A stretch of DNA of 64,000 nt from Camillea tinctor (lineage: Eukaryota; Ascomycota; Sordariomycetes; Xylariales; Xylariaceae): NCBI GenBank assembly GCA_022578605.1, contig MU394086.1, positions 310,001 to 374,000 on the forward strand. Direction: 5' to 3'. Below are positions 22,319-33,004 of this stretch, in pieces. Under the pieces are notes generated by a model. The model had not been told where the DNA came from. It saw only the letters and a list, made by a program, of their open reading frames with translations, and searched no databases. The stretch's first letter is position 1, and the number at the start of each line of letters is the position of its first letter. Both the position numbers and the translations under genes were made by a program.

Positions 22319-24337
22319 ATGGCTGACGCTAACTCGGGCAACAGACTCGCCATTATCGAGGCCAAGCTGGAACATGTCACGAACCTACTAGAAGACCGTC
22401 TTACCAGCCAAGACACCTGTGAAGATGAAGCCCTAGGCACTTTTGGTCGACTCTTAAAAGCCCATATGAACTCCCTTGCCGATAGTCTTCACTGGCTTAC
22501 GGATTTGGTCGACAAAAATGTTCACCCAGACCACCAGCATGTCATCGGCGAGAGCCTCGACAATCTTATCGAGAGTGTCCGAGATGGTTTCCAGGAGCTG
22601 ATTTCCAAGGTACATGAAATGCATGAAGAAAACGACAACATGCTATATGATCCACTCTGGTCATCCGCCGACCATATCGAACACTTAACTGCCCAGCTAA
22701 ACCAGCAGGCTGATTCTTTGGCTGAACTGACATCTAGTGTTGGTGGCCACATCAAGACACTACGACAGATCAATCTCGGCGCAGAAACCGAGGTCGAATC
22801 ACAGGGTCAAGGCCAACAAAATGTTCGAGTACCGCCTATTGCCACCAGTGCTACGGCGGCCGGCCCTGCGGGTACTACTACTATGAATGCTGATATTATG
22901 GCGGGAGATCTTGCCGCTGCAAATGTACGCATAGCAGAACTCGAGGCGAAACTGGCGGAAGTAGAGGAGGAGCGGAGTCTCGCAGTAAAAGAGAGGGACT
23001 CAATGGCTGCCGAGCTCGACCACTGTGGAGATGAATGGGAAAAGATGAAAGAAAGAAACGACGAGATTCAGGAGTATCTTGAGAAGAGAGTCGAAACGGA
23101 ACAGGCTCTCGAAAAGCAGGTCGAAATTGGACAACAAAAGATACGCGCGCTTTTTGATGAGGTTCAAAGCTTGAAAGGCAACATTCGTGTAATGTGCCGG
23201 ATTCGCCCTGGCGGTCCCTCTGTTCCTGTGGAGGAGCTCGTAGACTTCGGCCCAGAAGAACCGGGTGAGAGGGGTGACCATTGGGGGGTGATGAATGTGC
23301 AGACAGAGCGAAAATCCGTGACAGGGGCCAAAGTAACGGAAGCTAAGAGGTTCAGTTTTGAGAGAATATTCTCTACTGAAGCCACCAACGCAGATGTATT
23401 CGGTGAAGTCAAGGACTTCGTGGAGACAGCTATGACTGGTAAGGCAGCTTGTGTTTTCTCATATGGCCAGACTGGCTCAGGAAAGACGTACACGCTAGCA
23501 CACAAGGGTCAAGACAGCTCTAACAACGGCATGATTCATCAAACGATTGCTATGATGTTTAATGCCGCTGCCTTGGAAGAAGGAATCGCGGAATACAGCG
23601 TTGAGGTTTCTGTTATTGAAATATACCTCGATAATGTATACGACCTTCTCCAAGAACCAGCTGAAGGCCAAAAGGTAGCTATCAGATTAGATCAGGCTGA
23701 ATTTGTCCCGATTAACTCAGCAGCTGAAGCAGATACACTCCTTGACAATGCCACCAAGATCCGAACTACATCATCTACTAACTACAATTCTGACTCGTCC
23801 CGCTCACATCTAATCCTCACATTCAAGATCCGCAGAGGGGCCCTCACCGGCACCCAAAAAGGCCAAATCACAATGGGAAGACTGAACCTTATTGATTTGG
23901 CTGGCTCTGAGCGATCTGCTAGTCAAAAGCTCGGGGGCCAGCAGCTTCAAGAGGGTATCGCGATCAATCAGTCTTTATCTAGTCTTAACCGCGCTATCAC
24001 TGCTCTTGGGAAAGGTACCCAGATCTCTTACGACACAGCCCTCATTCGTGCTCTTCGACCGGCACTCAGCCAAGGATGTCGGACGCTGATGCTTGTCATG
24101 GTATCGCCACTCAAGCGAGATGTATTAGTATCACTACAAACGCTCGAAAAGGGATATGAAGCGACGAAAGCGCTCCTTGGTCCCGCAACGCGCACCTCAA
24201 AGGCTCCCACAACTCCAACAGCCTCTACGAGTAGGCCTCGGAGCAACATTTCATCGACAACTACTGGAAGCTCCTCTCTTCCAGCGAGAGGAGCGGCCAG
24301 AGGAGGCTCATCAGTTAGAGGCAAGACCGGGAAGTAG
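22319..24337 (+). CDS. Divergent kinesin-14 (C-terminal motor)
   Basis: This is an intronless 672-aa protein. Residues 1-170 are a helical N-terminal tail. About 190-285 is a charged coiled coil. The motor starts at NIRVMCRIRP (residue 288) and runs to ~640; a motor placed after the coiled coil is the kinesin-14 arrangement (minus-end-directed, spindle and nuclear positioning). Intact motifs are GQTGSGKT (383-390, P-loop), NSDSSRSH (switch I, about 490) and DLAGSER (526-532, switch II), then NQSLSSLNRAITALGK. Where kinesins normally have HxPYRxSKLT the protein reads ISYDTALIRALRPAL, so the SKLT microtubule-contact motif is missing. A basic Gly/Arg tail closes the protein. It probably acts in the cytoplasm or spindle. 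Whether it still moves on microtubules is uncertain. Confidence 0.88.
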   Translation: MADANSGNRLAIIEAKLEHVTNLLEDRLTSQDTCEDEALGTFGRLLKAHMNSLADSLHWLTDLVDKNVHPDHQHVIGESLDNLIESVRDGFQELISKVHEMHEENDNMLYDPLWSSADHIEHLTAQLNQQADSLAELTSSVGGHIKTLRQINLGAETEVESQGQGQQNVRVPPIATSATAAGPAGTTTMNADIMAGDLAAANVRIAELEAKLAEVEEERSLAVKERDSMAAELDHCGDEWEKMKERNDEIQEYLEKRVETEQALEKQVEIGQQKIRALFDEVQSLKGNIRVMCRIRPGGPSVPVEELVDFGPEEPGERGDHWGVMNVQTERKSVTGAKVTEAKRFSFERIFSTEATNADVFGEVKDFVETAMTGKAACVFSYGQTGSGKTYTLAHKGQDSSNNGMIHQTIAMMFNAAALEEGIAEYSVEVSVIEIYLDNVYDLLQEPAEGQKVAIRLDQAEFVPINSAAEADTLLDNATKIRTTSSTNYNSDSSRSHLILTFKIRRGALTGTQKGQITMGRLNLIDLAGSERSASQKLGGQQLQEGIAINQSLSSLNRAITALGKGTQISYDTALIRALRPALSQGCRTLMLVMVSPLKRDVLVSLQTLEKGYEATKALLGPATRTSKAPTTPTASTSRPRSNISSTTTGSSSLPARGAARGGSSVRGKTGK

Positions 24338-24946
24338 CTGAATTAAGCACTGTCAATGCATTATTGAGCCTGTGATAATTTAGTAGTAAGTTAATGAAGT
24401 ATACAAGGGATTACTCTCTTTTCTTCTTCCCCTTTCCCCCGTTGCATATAAATATTATTGCACCATAGAACCGTATATAAATTTTCTTTCCAAATCATTT
24501 TTCCTTTGTATTCAAATGAGCTCAATAATAAAAGACATCCATTCGCTATATATTCACTTGAATCGATATTTGTGATGCCCATACTCTCTTATTAGTGAAT
24601 ACTCTATGCTAGTGACGAGATAATGATGAAAACAATAATAGTTCCATTCACTCTACATTCACCTCAACCCTCCTCTAATATTCATATATATATACCCAGG
24701 TAGGTATATAAGATAGCTAATTACTTCCATTATAAATAATACATTTGACCTTGTTCTTTACAGGCGAGTAGTCATACACCCTAAAGGCATTAGAAACGAA
24801 TATACACAACTAATCAGCCCCTTTTACCTACCCAAACTACCACTCTCAAGGTGCGGTCGTCAAGAGTGTTAAATTTCAGCTCACGTAAATAGAGTAACTG
24901 AAGAATTTTTCTGTAATAGAAATAAACACTACCCATAACTCCCTCC
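24338..24946. other. Intergenic, A+T-rich
   Basis: This holds the 3' flank of the kinesin gene and the leader of the next small gene. No further gene is seen. Confidence 0.55.
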
Positions 24947-25387
24947 ATGTCGTCCCAGAATTCTTCCAACATGCCCTCCCGGGCTTCCAGCAGCGCTGGC
25001 AGTTACGAGACGGCCATGACATCCCAGTCCGAGCATCCACTCTATCCACCAGAGCGCCATACACCTCTCGTCGTGTGCGGAACGAACGTGAGACCAACTA
25101 GCGGTACTCAAAGACAGAATTGCTATCCCCCGGAGCAACACCCGCCCCTTGTTGTCTGCGGCACGAACACGCATGCTACCAGTAGTGGTAGCAGTACACG
25201 ACCGGTACAGCAACAACAACCACAACAGCAGCAGCATCAGCAACAACAACCAGCCTCTGGTAGTGTTGCTGCTACTAGTGGAAACACCCAGGGCTTTAAT
25301 CCTCCCACTGGGCCACGCAACATGGGCCAGGGCACTAGCAACTGGAATCGCCGCTCTCAGGGCCGCAGCAAGCGAAACCAGAAATGA
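24947..25387 (+). CDS. Small Gln/Ser-rich protein with duplicated YPPE…PLVVCGTN block
   Basis: This is a 146-aa intronless frame with no family that I recognise. Residues 1-30 are Ser-rich. Two near-copies of a 17-residue block follow (YPPERHTPLVVCGTN and YPPEQHPPLVVCGTN, about residues 33-47 and 60-74), an obvious internal duplication. Then comes a Gln/Pro run (about 86-102) and a basic Arg/Asn-rich C-terminus (NWNRRSQGRSKRNQK). The protein looks disordered; the duplicated block with its Cys may be a short interaction motif. The start follows a pyrimidine-rich leader (CCCTCC before ATG). The protein-level repeat supports real coding, but a chance frame cannot be fully excluded. Confidence 0.5.
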   Translation: MSSQNSSNMPSRASSSAGSYETAMTSQSEHPLYPPERHTPLVVCGTNVRPTSGTQRQNCYPPEQHPPLVVCGTNTHATSSGSSTRPVQQQQPQQQQHQQQQPASGSVAATSGNTQGFNPPTGPRNMGQGTSNWNRRSQGRSKRNQK

Positions 25388-25845
25388 AGGTTGGTTGACT
25401 GCTGCAGATGAAGGGGATATATCTTTTTGCTAGATCTGGGTTAATCAAGAGGATAGGAAGATATTACCCCAACGCTAGTGATAGACATAGACGGCGACAG
25501 ACTCGCACCTGGTATTCGGGCGCTGAGAGGAAGGACGAAGTTCTGTATTGCGTTGACTTTTTTCTAATTGAGTAATCCGTTTATCTCTCTCATTTTCCAT
25601 TAATGGCAGTATGCTTAGAGCCTATCCTTTCTGTATTTCCTTTTATAGAAGCATGTTGCTGGAGATAGATCATGAGATACCACCTCCTCCCATCCCCCTT
25701 TCTAGGCTAATGGAAAGAATATTCAGCAGCGAATGTTTATTTTTATTTATTTTTTTGGTAGAGGGGAAAAGAGAGACAAGCAACTATCGATAAAGATTTT
25801 CAGTACCTAGGTAAATAATAAAATCCTAGATTAAACAATAACTAC
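25388..25845. other. Convergent 3' intergenic region
   Basis: This lies between the small Gln-rich gene and the 3' end of the P450. It is A+T-rich with T-runs near 25740. No gene is seen. Confidence 0.55.
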
Positions 25846-27802
25846 CTAAACCCGTTGCCGCGGCTCAATGGTCATTGGCATGTCCCACTGGTATATGAAC
25901 CACGCATTGTGGATCTTCCACTGATGATCGGGGTTCACGAGTTTTATCTACCGGGCGTAGAAGGCAATTGCCATGGTAAGTAAACTTGAATATTTCCATT
26001 GTAAGGTAAGGATTCCGGAGAGGTTGGCTTACATCGTAGAGAGAGTACAAGGTCGCGAACAGCTTGTATATCTCGAGCTGGGCCATGTTACGACCTAAAC
26101 ACATCCGGTTTCCGCCACCAAAAGTCTAGAGAAAATTCCTTGCATTAGAACGTTGCCTTGGTATGCATATAAAAAACATTGGGGGAAAGGGGTAGGGCCG
26201 GGAGAAGCGCCAACTCACAAACTCAACAACATCCTTCATCCGCCGCAGCCGGGCCGCGAACCCGTCCTCCGACTCATCATCTCTCTTCAGCCACCTCCCC
26301 GGATCGAACTCGTCCACATTCTCGCCAAACACCTCAGCGTCGTGGTTCGTCACCGCAGGGTTAATCCCCACCTTCGTCCCAGCCGGCACCAACCGCCCAT
26401 CCGGCAGCATCAGCCCGCCCTCGGGCACCACGCGCTCCAGCACCATCGCCAGGCCGGGCAGATGCCGCATCGCCTCGCGGACCACCGCATCCAAGTACGG
26501 CAGCTTACTCGCGTCTCTCCACTGCGCGGGGAGGGGCAAGCGGGCAGCATCGAGCTCGGCCTGCAGGCGCGCGCGCGCAGCGGGCGCTTTGGACAGGAAG
26601 TACACGACCGCGCGCATGGTGGCGGACGTGGTGTCGCCGCCGGCGAGGATGTTGAGCATGAGCCAGTTGACGACCTGGGTGTCGTCGACGGCGAGGTCCG
26701 CGCCGCGCGCTGCGGAGTCCTCCTTGATCGCGATGTACCGGTCGAGGTAGTGCGCCGCGCGGCCGGGCTTGTCGCCCCGGCGCGCGAGCTCCTGCTGGTA
26801 CGCGCCGACGACGTCGAAGGTGTAGGCGACGCCGGTGAGGGTGGGCTTGGGCCCGATGCGCACGAGCGGGTTCTTGTCGAGGAGGTAGTCGGCCCAGGGG
26901 ATTTGGGAGATCTGGAAAGAAAGTGAGTTATTGAGCTTGGTTGGTTTATTAAGAGGCCCCCTTTTTGGAAACATTAGGGAGGTAAGGTAAGGGGTTGTTA
27001 CGTACGGCGGCAAAGTAGTATAGGCCCTTGGTGGAGTCGGTGATCAGGTTGTCTACGTCTTTCTCCTGGTCGATGAACCCGTAGTGCCGGCCAAAGCTTA
27101 TGTTCGCTGTGACGTCCCAGGCAACTTTGAAGAATCGTCAGTTTACCCCTTTTTCTATCAAACCGCGAACTATACAGGGGAAGACTCACAGTAGCCTAGC
27201 CACTCATCCATCGGACAGATATTAGACTTTGTCCCATTCGAAAATTTGTCCCCTAGCTTGGAGACGAACTTGTTTAGAGTCTCGTCGACAAGTGGCTCTA
27301 CTTCTAAGACCTTGGTCATAGTCCATAGCCCGCGAATAGGCTTCATGAACTTGTTGTGCCAAGCAACGTCCTGAGTGTTGAAAAGGTTGGATATACGCTG
27401 GCCATGGATGAGGACATCGTTCGGTCTATACATGTCAGACTATCACAGAAATCTTAGGTTAGTCAGGGGCTATTCTCGGGGGAAATGCGATATACTTACT
27501 TTGAGCCAATTGGTTTTCGTGGCATATATAGTTCTAATCAAATTTGGGTCGGATATGCTGATGGTATTCGGTCCAATACGCACCGCTGTTCCGTACGTGC
27601 GATGCCATCTCAGATTTGTCTTGTCAACCTGCCCCGATGCAGCAACAACAGAGCGCCAGATATCGGTATACTTAGCAACAAAGGGACCGGGAAAGTCTTT
27701 CAGCGGAGAGAACAGACTTTCGTACGAGATCTTAAGCAGCACGAGAAGCGCAATAACACAGGCAATGTTTGCGCCGCTCAGCTCTGAGACAAGGGCTATC
27801 AT
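25846..27802 (-). CDS. Cytochrome P450 monooxygenase, microsomal E-class type
   Basis: Six exons: 27802-27500, 27439-27190, 27124-27006, 26911-26219, 26125-26033 and 25947-25846, giving 519 aa. All junctions are in phase and the introns are short. Residues 8-25 form the ER membrane anchor, followed by a Pro-rich hinge (FPGPF). AGGDTTS (314-320) is the I-helix oxygen-activation site. EAMR (370-373) is the K-helix ExxR. FDPGRW is the PERF-type motif. FGGGNRMCLG (457-466) carries the haem ligand Cys464. The C-terminus (LVNPDHQWKIHNAWFIYQWDMPM) resembles fungal P450s of the pisatin-demethylase / benzoate-hydroxylase assemblage, but substrate and CYP number cannot be assigned. Exon 4 is far more G+C-rich than its flanks. 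No biosynthetic partners are adjacent. Confidence 0.92.
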
Positions 27803-28852
27803 TTTTTATGCCTTAACACGTTGGAACATGCAGGGTACTTCGCAGTGTGTTCCCAACGGAGGAAAAGAAATCAGAGAATCACAATATAGGTCAACCTTTG
27901 GAACACAAAGTATACCTGATGTTAGACGAGGTGAGGAGAACGGCTGTGAAAGCCTGCTCTCGGTCCGAGGGGAGGGATTCGGTAATTAGAGAACCCCTAA
28001 GACCCTGCTCGACTCTCTATTTGATAATGCACCTATCTGTAGCATCCCGCGTGCCAACACTCACATACTCAAGTCTTAGTTCACTACGACTAACATTAGA
28101 AAACGAAGGGGTGTGAGTGGCCGAGCATTTTCAATACTACTACCTAAACGCTCGATGCGGAGATTGAACAGGCACAGGGAGAGGAGGGGGAGGATGGGGC
28201 GAGCAACCCACTTCAAGCAACCATTTCGCAACACCACTATAGGGGTTTAGAAGAGATGCAAGTCCCAGCAATCCGGGTCTACGATCCTTCGTGTCACGAT
28301 CCTATGATCACAGTGCTAGTCTCACTTGATAGCAAATCAAAACCTTTGATCGCACCGAGCCGCACCGTTTCAAGCGGCGCAGGGCGTATAAGAAAAAGGT
28401 CAAAGCAACATTAATCTCGCCCCCATATTCCATCTGGTACTAACGAAAGCCCTATACCAATGAATCAAACAATCATCGATCGTCAAAGAACGTGAGGTTA
28501 CAATGAAAGATTATTTTAGGACCGCCGAACTACTCTACCGCCTTCTATCTTTTTATGTAGCCCCAAGTACAATCAACCGTCACCAGGACAGCCTATCCTC
28601 ATTAAGCACAACAGGATGGATTACTCCTTTCACTCTTCGTTTACTCACATTTATAGGAATTCTTGTATTCGCAATAGTTGTCCTACAGTGAAGCTTCTAG
28701 AATAGATTTACTCAATTTCAACTCCAGTATATTAATCTCTCAAGCGCTACAATCTTATCCGCCTGCTTTGAGAGTGCTGAAACATTTTAGGGACTGACTT
28801 GTTTATCGACTAGCGGATTATCATCATGAGCTGTCACTTACTGCTTAACAAC
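27803..28852. other. Intergenic, P450 promoter side
   Basis: This contains the P450 upstream region. A 62-codon frame at 28503-28691 ends in a hydrophobic segment that could be a tail anchor, but nothing else supports it. Confidence 0.5.
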
Positions 28853-30017
28853 CTAAGTACAGACAGAAGAGCTTTGCTCGCTGATGGCAAGAGATACGAA
28901 CCGACCTAGCGGAGTAGAGCCATCCGCTTGCACTCCTTGTTCCTCCAAATCACGGTATATTTTCTCAATATAATCCCCAGCCGCTGACCGATGGAGGATA
29001 AGGGCAATAGCACGATGGAGGGCTAGCAGCCGAGGTGACGGAGGCTCGATAGTTCGTTTGGGGGTGAGGTAAAGCTCACGGGTGACAGGAAAGCCTGCTC
29101 CTTGAGCTAAAAATCCGTCGTCAAATGTTTTGATCGTGTAAGTATGATTTTTGCTAGGAACGGGTTCGAAGTACACTTTAAAATCACCAAATATCCGATG
29201 ATGATTCATAGTAAGTGTAAGAGCGTTACGTGGCCGGTCAATTTCATGGCCTTGAATAAGCTCTGCAACACCAACATCGAGCATGTTAAGGATCGCAAAG
29301 AAACCGTCCGAAGAAAAGGTACATACTAATTCACCCCCCTGATTGACTTTCGTGAGGGAATGCGGTAGGATGTGGGCCACTTCTAGAAACTCAGGGTACC
29401 CATTCGAATCATTTCGTAGCAAATTCCCATCATCGTCTCGAGCGCCGTCGGGATTATGACGTCTTTGCGCTTCGGCAAGGTCAAATTTCCGTGATATTAC
29501 ACAACGATGGCGATCACGAATAAGACAATCCCTCCTCAGATCTGATAACCGGGATCCAGTTCCAACGTACTGTTGCCCGCCCTGTGCTTCTTGGCCTGCA
29601 GAATGAGAGGCCGGGGAAGGTTGCGGGGTCTTCTTGGTGGAAGCTTTCACTATGAGGTATCAGCAACCAAGTGGTGTAGCAGTTAAGTTGCGGCAAGGCT
29701 TTACCTGGCAAAAAAAAGTTATCAAAAAGATAGTCCCCAAAGTCGAAGAATTTAGAGCGGATGTTTTCGAAATTGACGAGCTCATCTCCATCAATCCGAA
29801 GATCGACGGCTTGGAAGAAAGCGCGCAAGAAGTAATCCCCGGATTCTTGAGAAAGCGAATACGTATAGGTGTAACGGATAAGCCGAGGACGGCTAAAATC
29901 TCCCTGAGGTAACCCGGTGTCGAAGTGCTCACAAATGCTATGAAGTCTACCGCTAGCATAGTCGCGCAGCTCCGTTTTTAAGGGTGGTTCTGGAGAAAAG
30001 TTGATGATAGATGCCAT
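28853..30017 (-). CDS. HNH-nuclease-domain protein (HNH_2-type)
   Basis: Two exons, 30017-29705 and 29649-28853, give 369 aa. The 55-bp intron separates FFLP from VKASTKK. Residues 1-105 are a helical region. About 106-135 is a Ser/Gln linker. The HNH_2-type fold then shows RDRHRCVISRKFD, FLEVAHILPHSL and NALTLTMNHHRIFGDFKVYF, which carry the Cys/His/Asn positions expected for a metal-dependent nuclease site. In fungi such proteins are common, often multicopy and variable, and their role is not established; DNA or RNA cleavage is an inference from the fold. The Cys-to-His spacing is that of HNH_2, not of homing endonucleases. No partner gene is apparent. Confidence 0.82.
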
Positions 30018-31695
30018 TTTGCCCTGATCAGCTTCGAAAGAAAGATGTAGGTTTCAGATAAGCACGAACGTGAAGAAAGTGAATTTGCACTTGGAAAAGA
30101 AAGAATGCGAGGACAACGACAGCAAGCACGTAAATATGTTTATTAGGTTGAGCGATGCCAGCTTATAATGATATGCGATGCTTTGCTTATTAGGGGCTGT
30201 TCGCGCTTGATAAGTAGGATTAAACTTATGGCCAGTGCTTTTGGTGGAGTAATTCGGAACTTCTAGTTCTGTTTTTGTACAGGCCGGCAACCAAAAGCAG
30301 CCTCCAAGTGTGGAAGTTTGGGGATCCGAAAATGGAGTCTTCCATGTCAAACGCGGCCCATAAAATGGGCTGTTCCGCGTGATTCTCACCCCATCAAAAC
30401 TGCGTACAATCGTTGAATCTGGTCATTTTCGAAGCCCTCATGTTGAAATCATAGCATATTCTAGTGTAATAAGGTCGTGCGAAATAACGGGATTTTAGGG
30501 GTACCAAATTCATCTTGTAGTCCCTTTTCGTTGTGTTGTGAATATGACTTATGGTCAAAAGAGGGGGTGTTCAATAACTTCAGCATAATTGGGAGAGAGT
30601 AGGAAGTCAGCTTTGGCTCCTACTAGGGCACCCTCGCCTCCCTGACCTCACTTAGTACTCAATAAATAGATGTATATCATTCAGCTTATATGCTCATCAT
30701 ATTGTCTCAGCTCAGGTATATAGCTAGTTAGCCAGTTGCAAAGTATCACCCATCAGGGATGAGACCATGGTTTAAATCGGAGCTGATATATCCAGATAGC
30801 TCTGATACGATATGTTCGATTATAAATATGATTATCACTAGTCATTATTATCATTGAGTTCTGAATGCAAGCATTCCTTCAGTTATTCAACTTATCATTT
30901 TCTCGCATTTGTAACGTCTTAATAAACCCAAACTATAGTAGCCTAGGCTTCATACGAACGAGCGAATATTTCTCAAGCAAGGGGAAGATTGAGTCGTCAT
31001 CAATATATGCCGTGTTCCGATCATAGGATATAATAAGCTATGAGGGCATTCACTATTCTTAGGGGTATAGAAACCTACTGTTACGTCCCAGGCAAGGGGT
31101 TAACTATATAATACAGAATGAGGCCACAATGACCACTCCGTCATTATGTGAACCTTTGGTCTCTTGGCATAATGGGTTACCCAACTCTTATTTGTAGCGC
31201 CTACTAGGATCCAAGTTCTGTATGTGGTGATAGCCGAAGTCTCGTACGCCCTGCACATGCTTACATATGAAGGGACGACCCTGGCTCCGGGGAGATACCG
31301 TCTGCTATTCTGGTACCAATCTGAAGATCTATCAACTGTTTTACACTGGGGAAAACTTTGTCGACAAGGGTAAATTTCTTCTTGTTACTATGAACTGTGT
31401 CCGTGCTCATCGATAGGTAGTCATAATGCCAACCATGCTCATACGAATCACGACTCCGAACGAATGGGTTTGAATCATATAATATTCCGCTAAGGGCTCA
31501 CATGGAAGTAAGGCTGTCCTCTGTTAAGTTGCATCAATGCGAAGTTTATATCAACCGTGGCGAACTTCTAGGAGAGTCAGGGGTTGTTCTTTATTTTTCT
31601 TTTATTTTGGACATTTAAGGGGGCTACTCAAGAACTTGATTTCTTCAGATTTCCATTACTCCTGAATAGCATACTTCACGTATTTCCCCTAGTTT
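30018..31695. other. Intergenic with one short dispersed repeat
   Basis: A+T-rich, and it contains copy B of the dispersed element (31079-31199). No gene is seen before the rhodopsin-domain gene. Confidence 0.55.
31079..31199 (+). repeat. Short dispersed element, copy B (about 121 bp)
   Basis: Starts TGTTACGTCCCAGGCAAGGG and ends TGTAGCG. It shares ACTATATAATACAGAAT and an ACAATGACC/GTCATTAT palindrome with copy A. It is oriented toward the rhodopsin-domain gene and lies opposite to copy C on the far side of that gene. Confidence 0.7.
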
Positions 31696-33004
31696 ATGAC
31701 GATCATGGCGGCCACTCTATCAGTATCAACAGAATACCTGGCAGAGAGCACTTCACCTACAGTTCATGCAGTGATGTGGTTGTCAGCCGGACTAGCTCTA
31801 ATCTTTGTGAGTCTTCGGACCTATGTGAGACTATACCTAAAGCGAGTTTTCGGATATGATGATGCTCTTGCTATTGTCGCAATGGTATGTCAAGCACTAC
31901 AGAAACACACGTAAAAGATACTGATACATACCTCGGACATAGCTAATATTGGTCGCATATTCTGCGGTCACCTCCGTAGCAGCGTCTAAGGGATTAGGTG
32001 CACACTTCGAACTCGTAGCGCAGAATCCCCAGAACCTTATCGATGTTGCTCTGCTCTGCGATATAGGAGAGGTACTTGCTATCATGGCCTGCACCTTGGG
32101 AAAGACCTCTTTCGCCGTCACGTTGTTACGGATAGTCGTGCAAGAGTGGATAATACGGTTACTATGGTTTATAATCGCCACAATGAACTTGGTTAATACC
32201 CTTGCGGCAATATTTGTCTTTGCTCAGTGCGAGGATCCAAGGCATTTGTGGAATCCTTCCATACCGTCAGATTGCTGGCCGGTATATGTTTTTACTCAAT
32301 TTTCCCTCTTCGTGGGGTGTAAGTGCCACCTTCAGCCAGACGAAAAAAAGACATCATTGCCCCCCGGAACTTAGAACTAATATAGCTATCACTACAGCTT
32401 ATTCGGGTGCACAAGACTTCGTGTTTGTGATTCTTGCTTGGATAGTGGTTTGGCGGTTGGAAATGAGGAAACAAGAACGGCTCGGTATTCTCTTGTCCAT
32501 GAGCTTGGGGTTATTGTATGAACTCTCCCATATCAACAAAATTATCTCTATTTTTCTCACTGATACACCTATACACAGTGCTGGTGCGGCGTCTGTTGTG
32601 AAAACAACTTACCTAGTTGCCCTTTCACAAAAGTCCGATTTCACCTGGGAGCTCGCTCCTTTGCTATGGTTGGTTTACTTCGAATAAACCCTCTTCACTA
32701 CTATTTTCCGACTAACTCTTCCGATCGTTGTAGGTGGGCTGCGGTTGAAGACGCACTTACCATCATCGCCGCCTCGATACCCACACTTCGGCCCATCCTG
32801 CAAAAAATAGTTCCATCCTTCTCATCACGACCAACCGATTACCAACTCAAGGACATCACGAAATCCACGGTTCTCGGATCGAGATTTAGGAAGATTGAGT
32901 CCAGCACTACGCTCAAAGTAGGATATAGTAAACAAAACTCTAACGAGGACGGCAGTGTCAAGAGTATATTGGAGCGGCAAGGAGAAGGTCAGAGTCGAGG
33001 TTGA
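31696..33004 (+). CDS. Fungal rhodopsin-domain (SAT/PTH11-like) seven-helix membrane protein
   Basis: Five exons: 31696-31884, 31943-32318, 32398-32515, 32579-32668 and 32734-33004, giving 347 aa. About seven hydrophobic helices occur, with family marks FVSLRTYVRLYLKRVFGYDDALA, LGKTSFAVTLLRI, QCEDPRHLWNPS, GSYSGAQDFVFVILAWIVVWRLEMRKQERLGI and KTTYL, then EDALTIIAASIPTLRPIL. These are the PF20684-type pattern. The exon-4 donor (GTTGGT) is weak but the only one that keeps the frame. There is no CFEM domain in front, so it is a core-only member. It is a predicted plasma-membrane protein, often described as PTH11-like, with ligands unknown. The gene is bracketed by inverted copies of the dispersed element at 31079 and 33381. 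Confidence 0.88.

Noticed and set aside
26153..26926. 257-codon plus-strand frame in the P450 exon
   Set aside because: Antisense shadow of the G+C-rich P450 exon 4; no start context or domain.
28503..28691. 62-codon frame with a hydrophobic C-terminus (possible tail anchor)
   Set aside because: Good ATG context but no homology, short, and in otherwise unstructured intergenic DNA.
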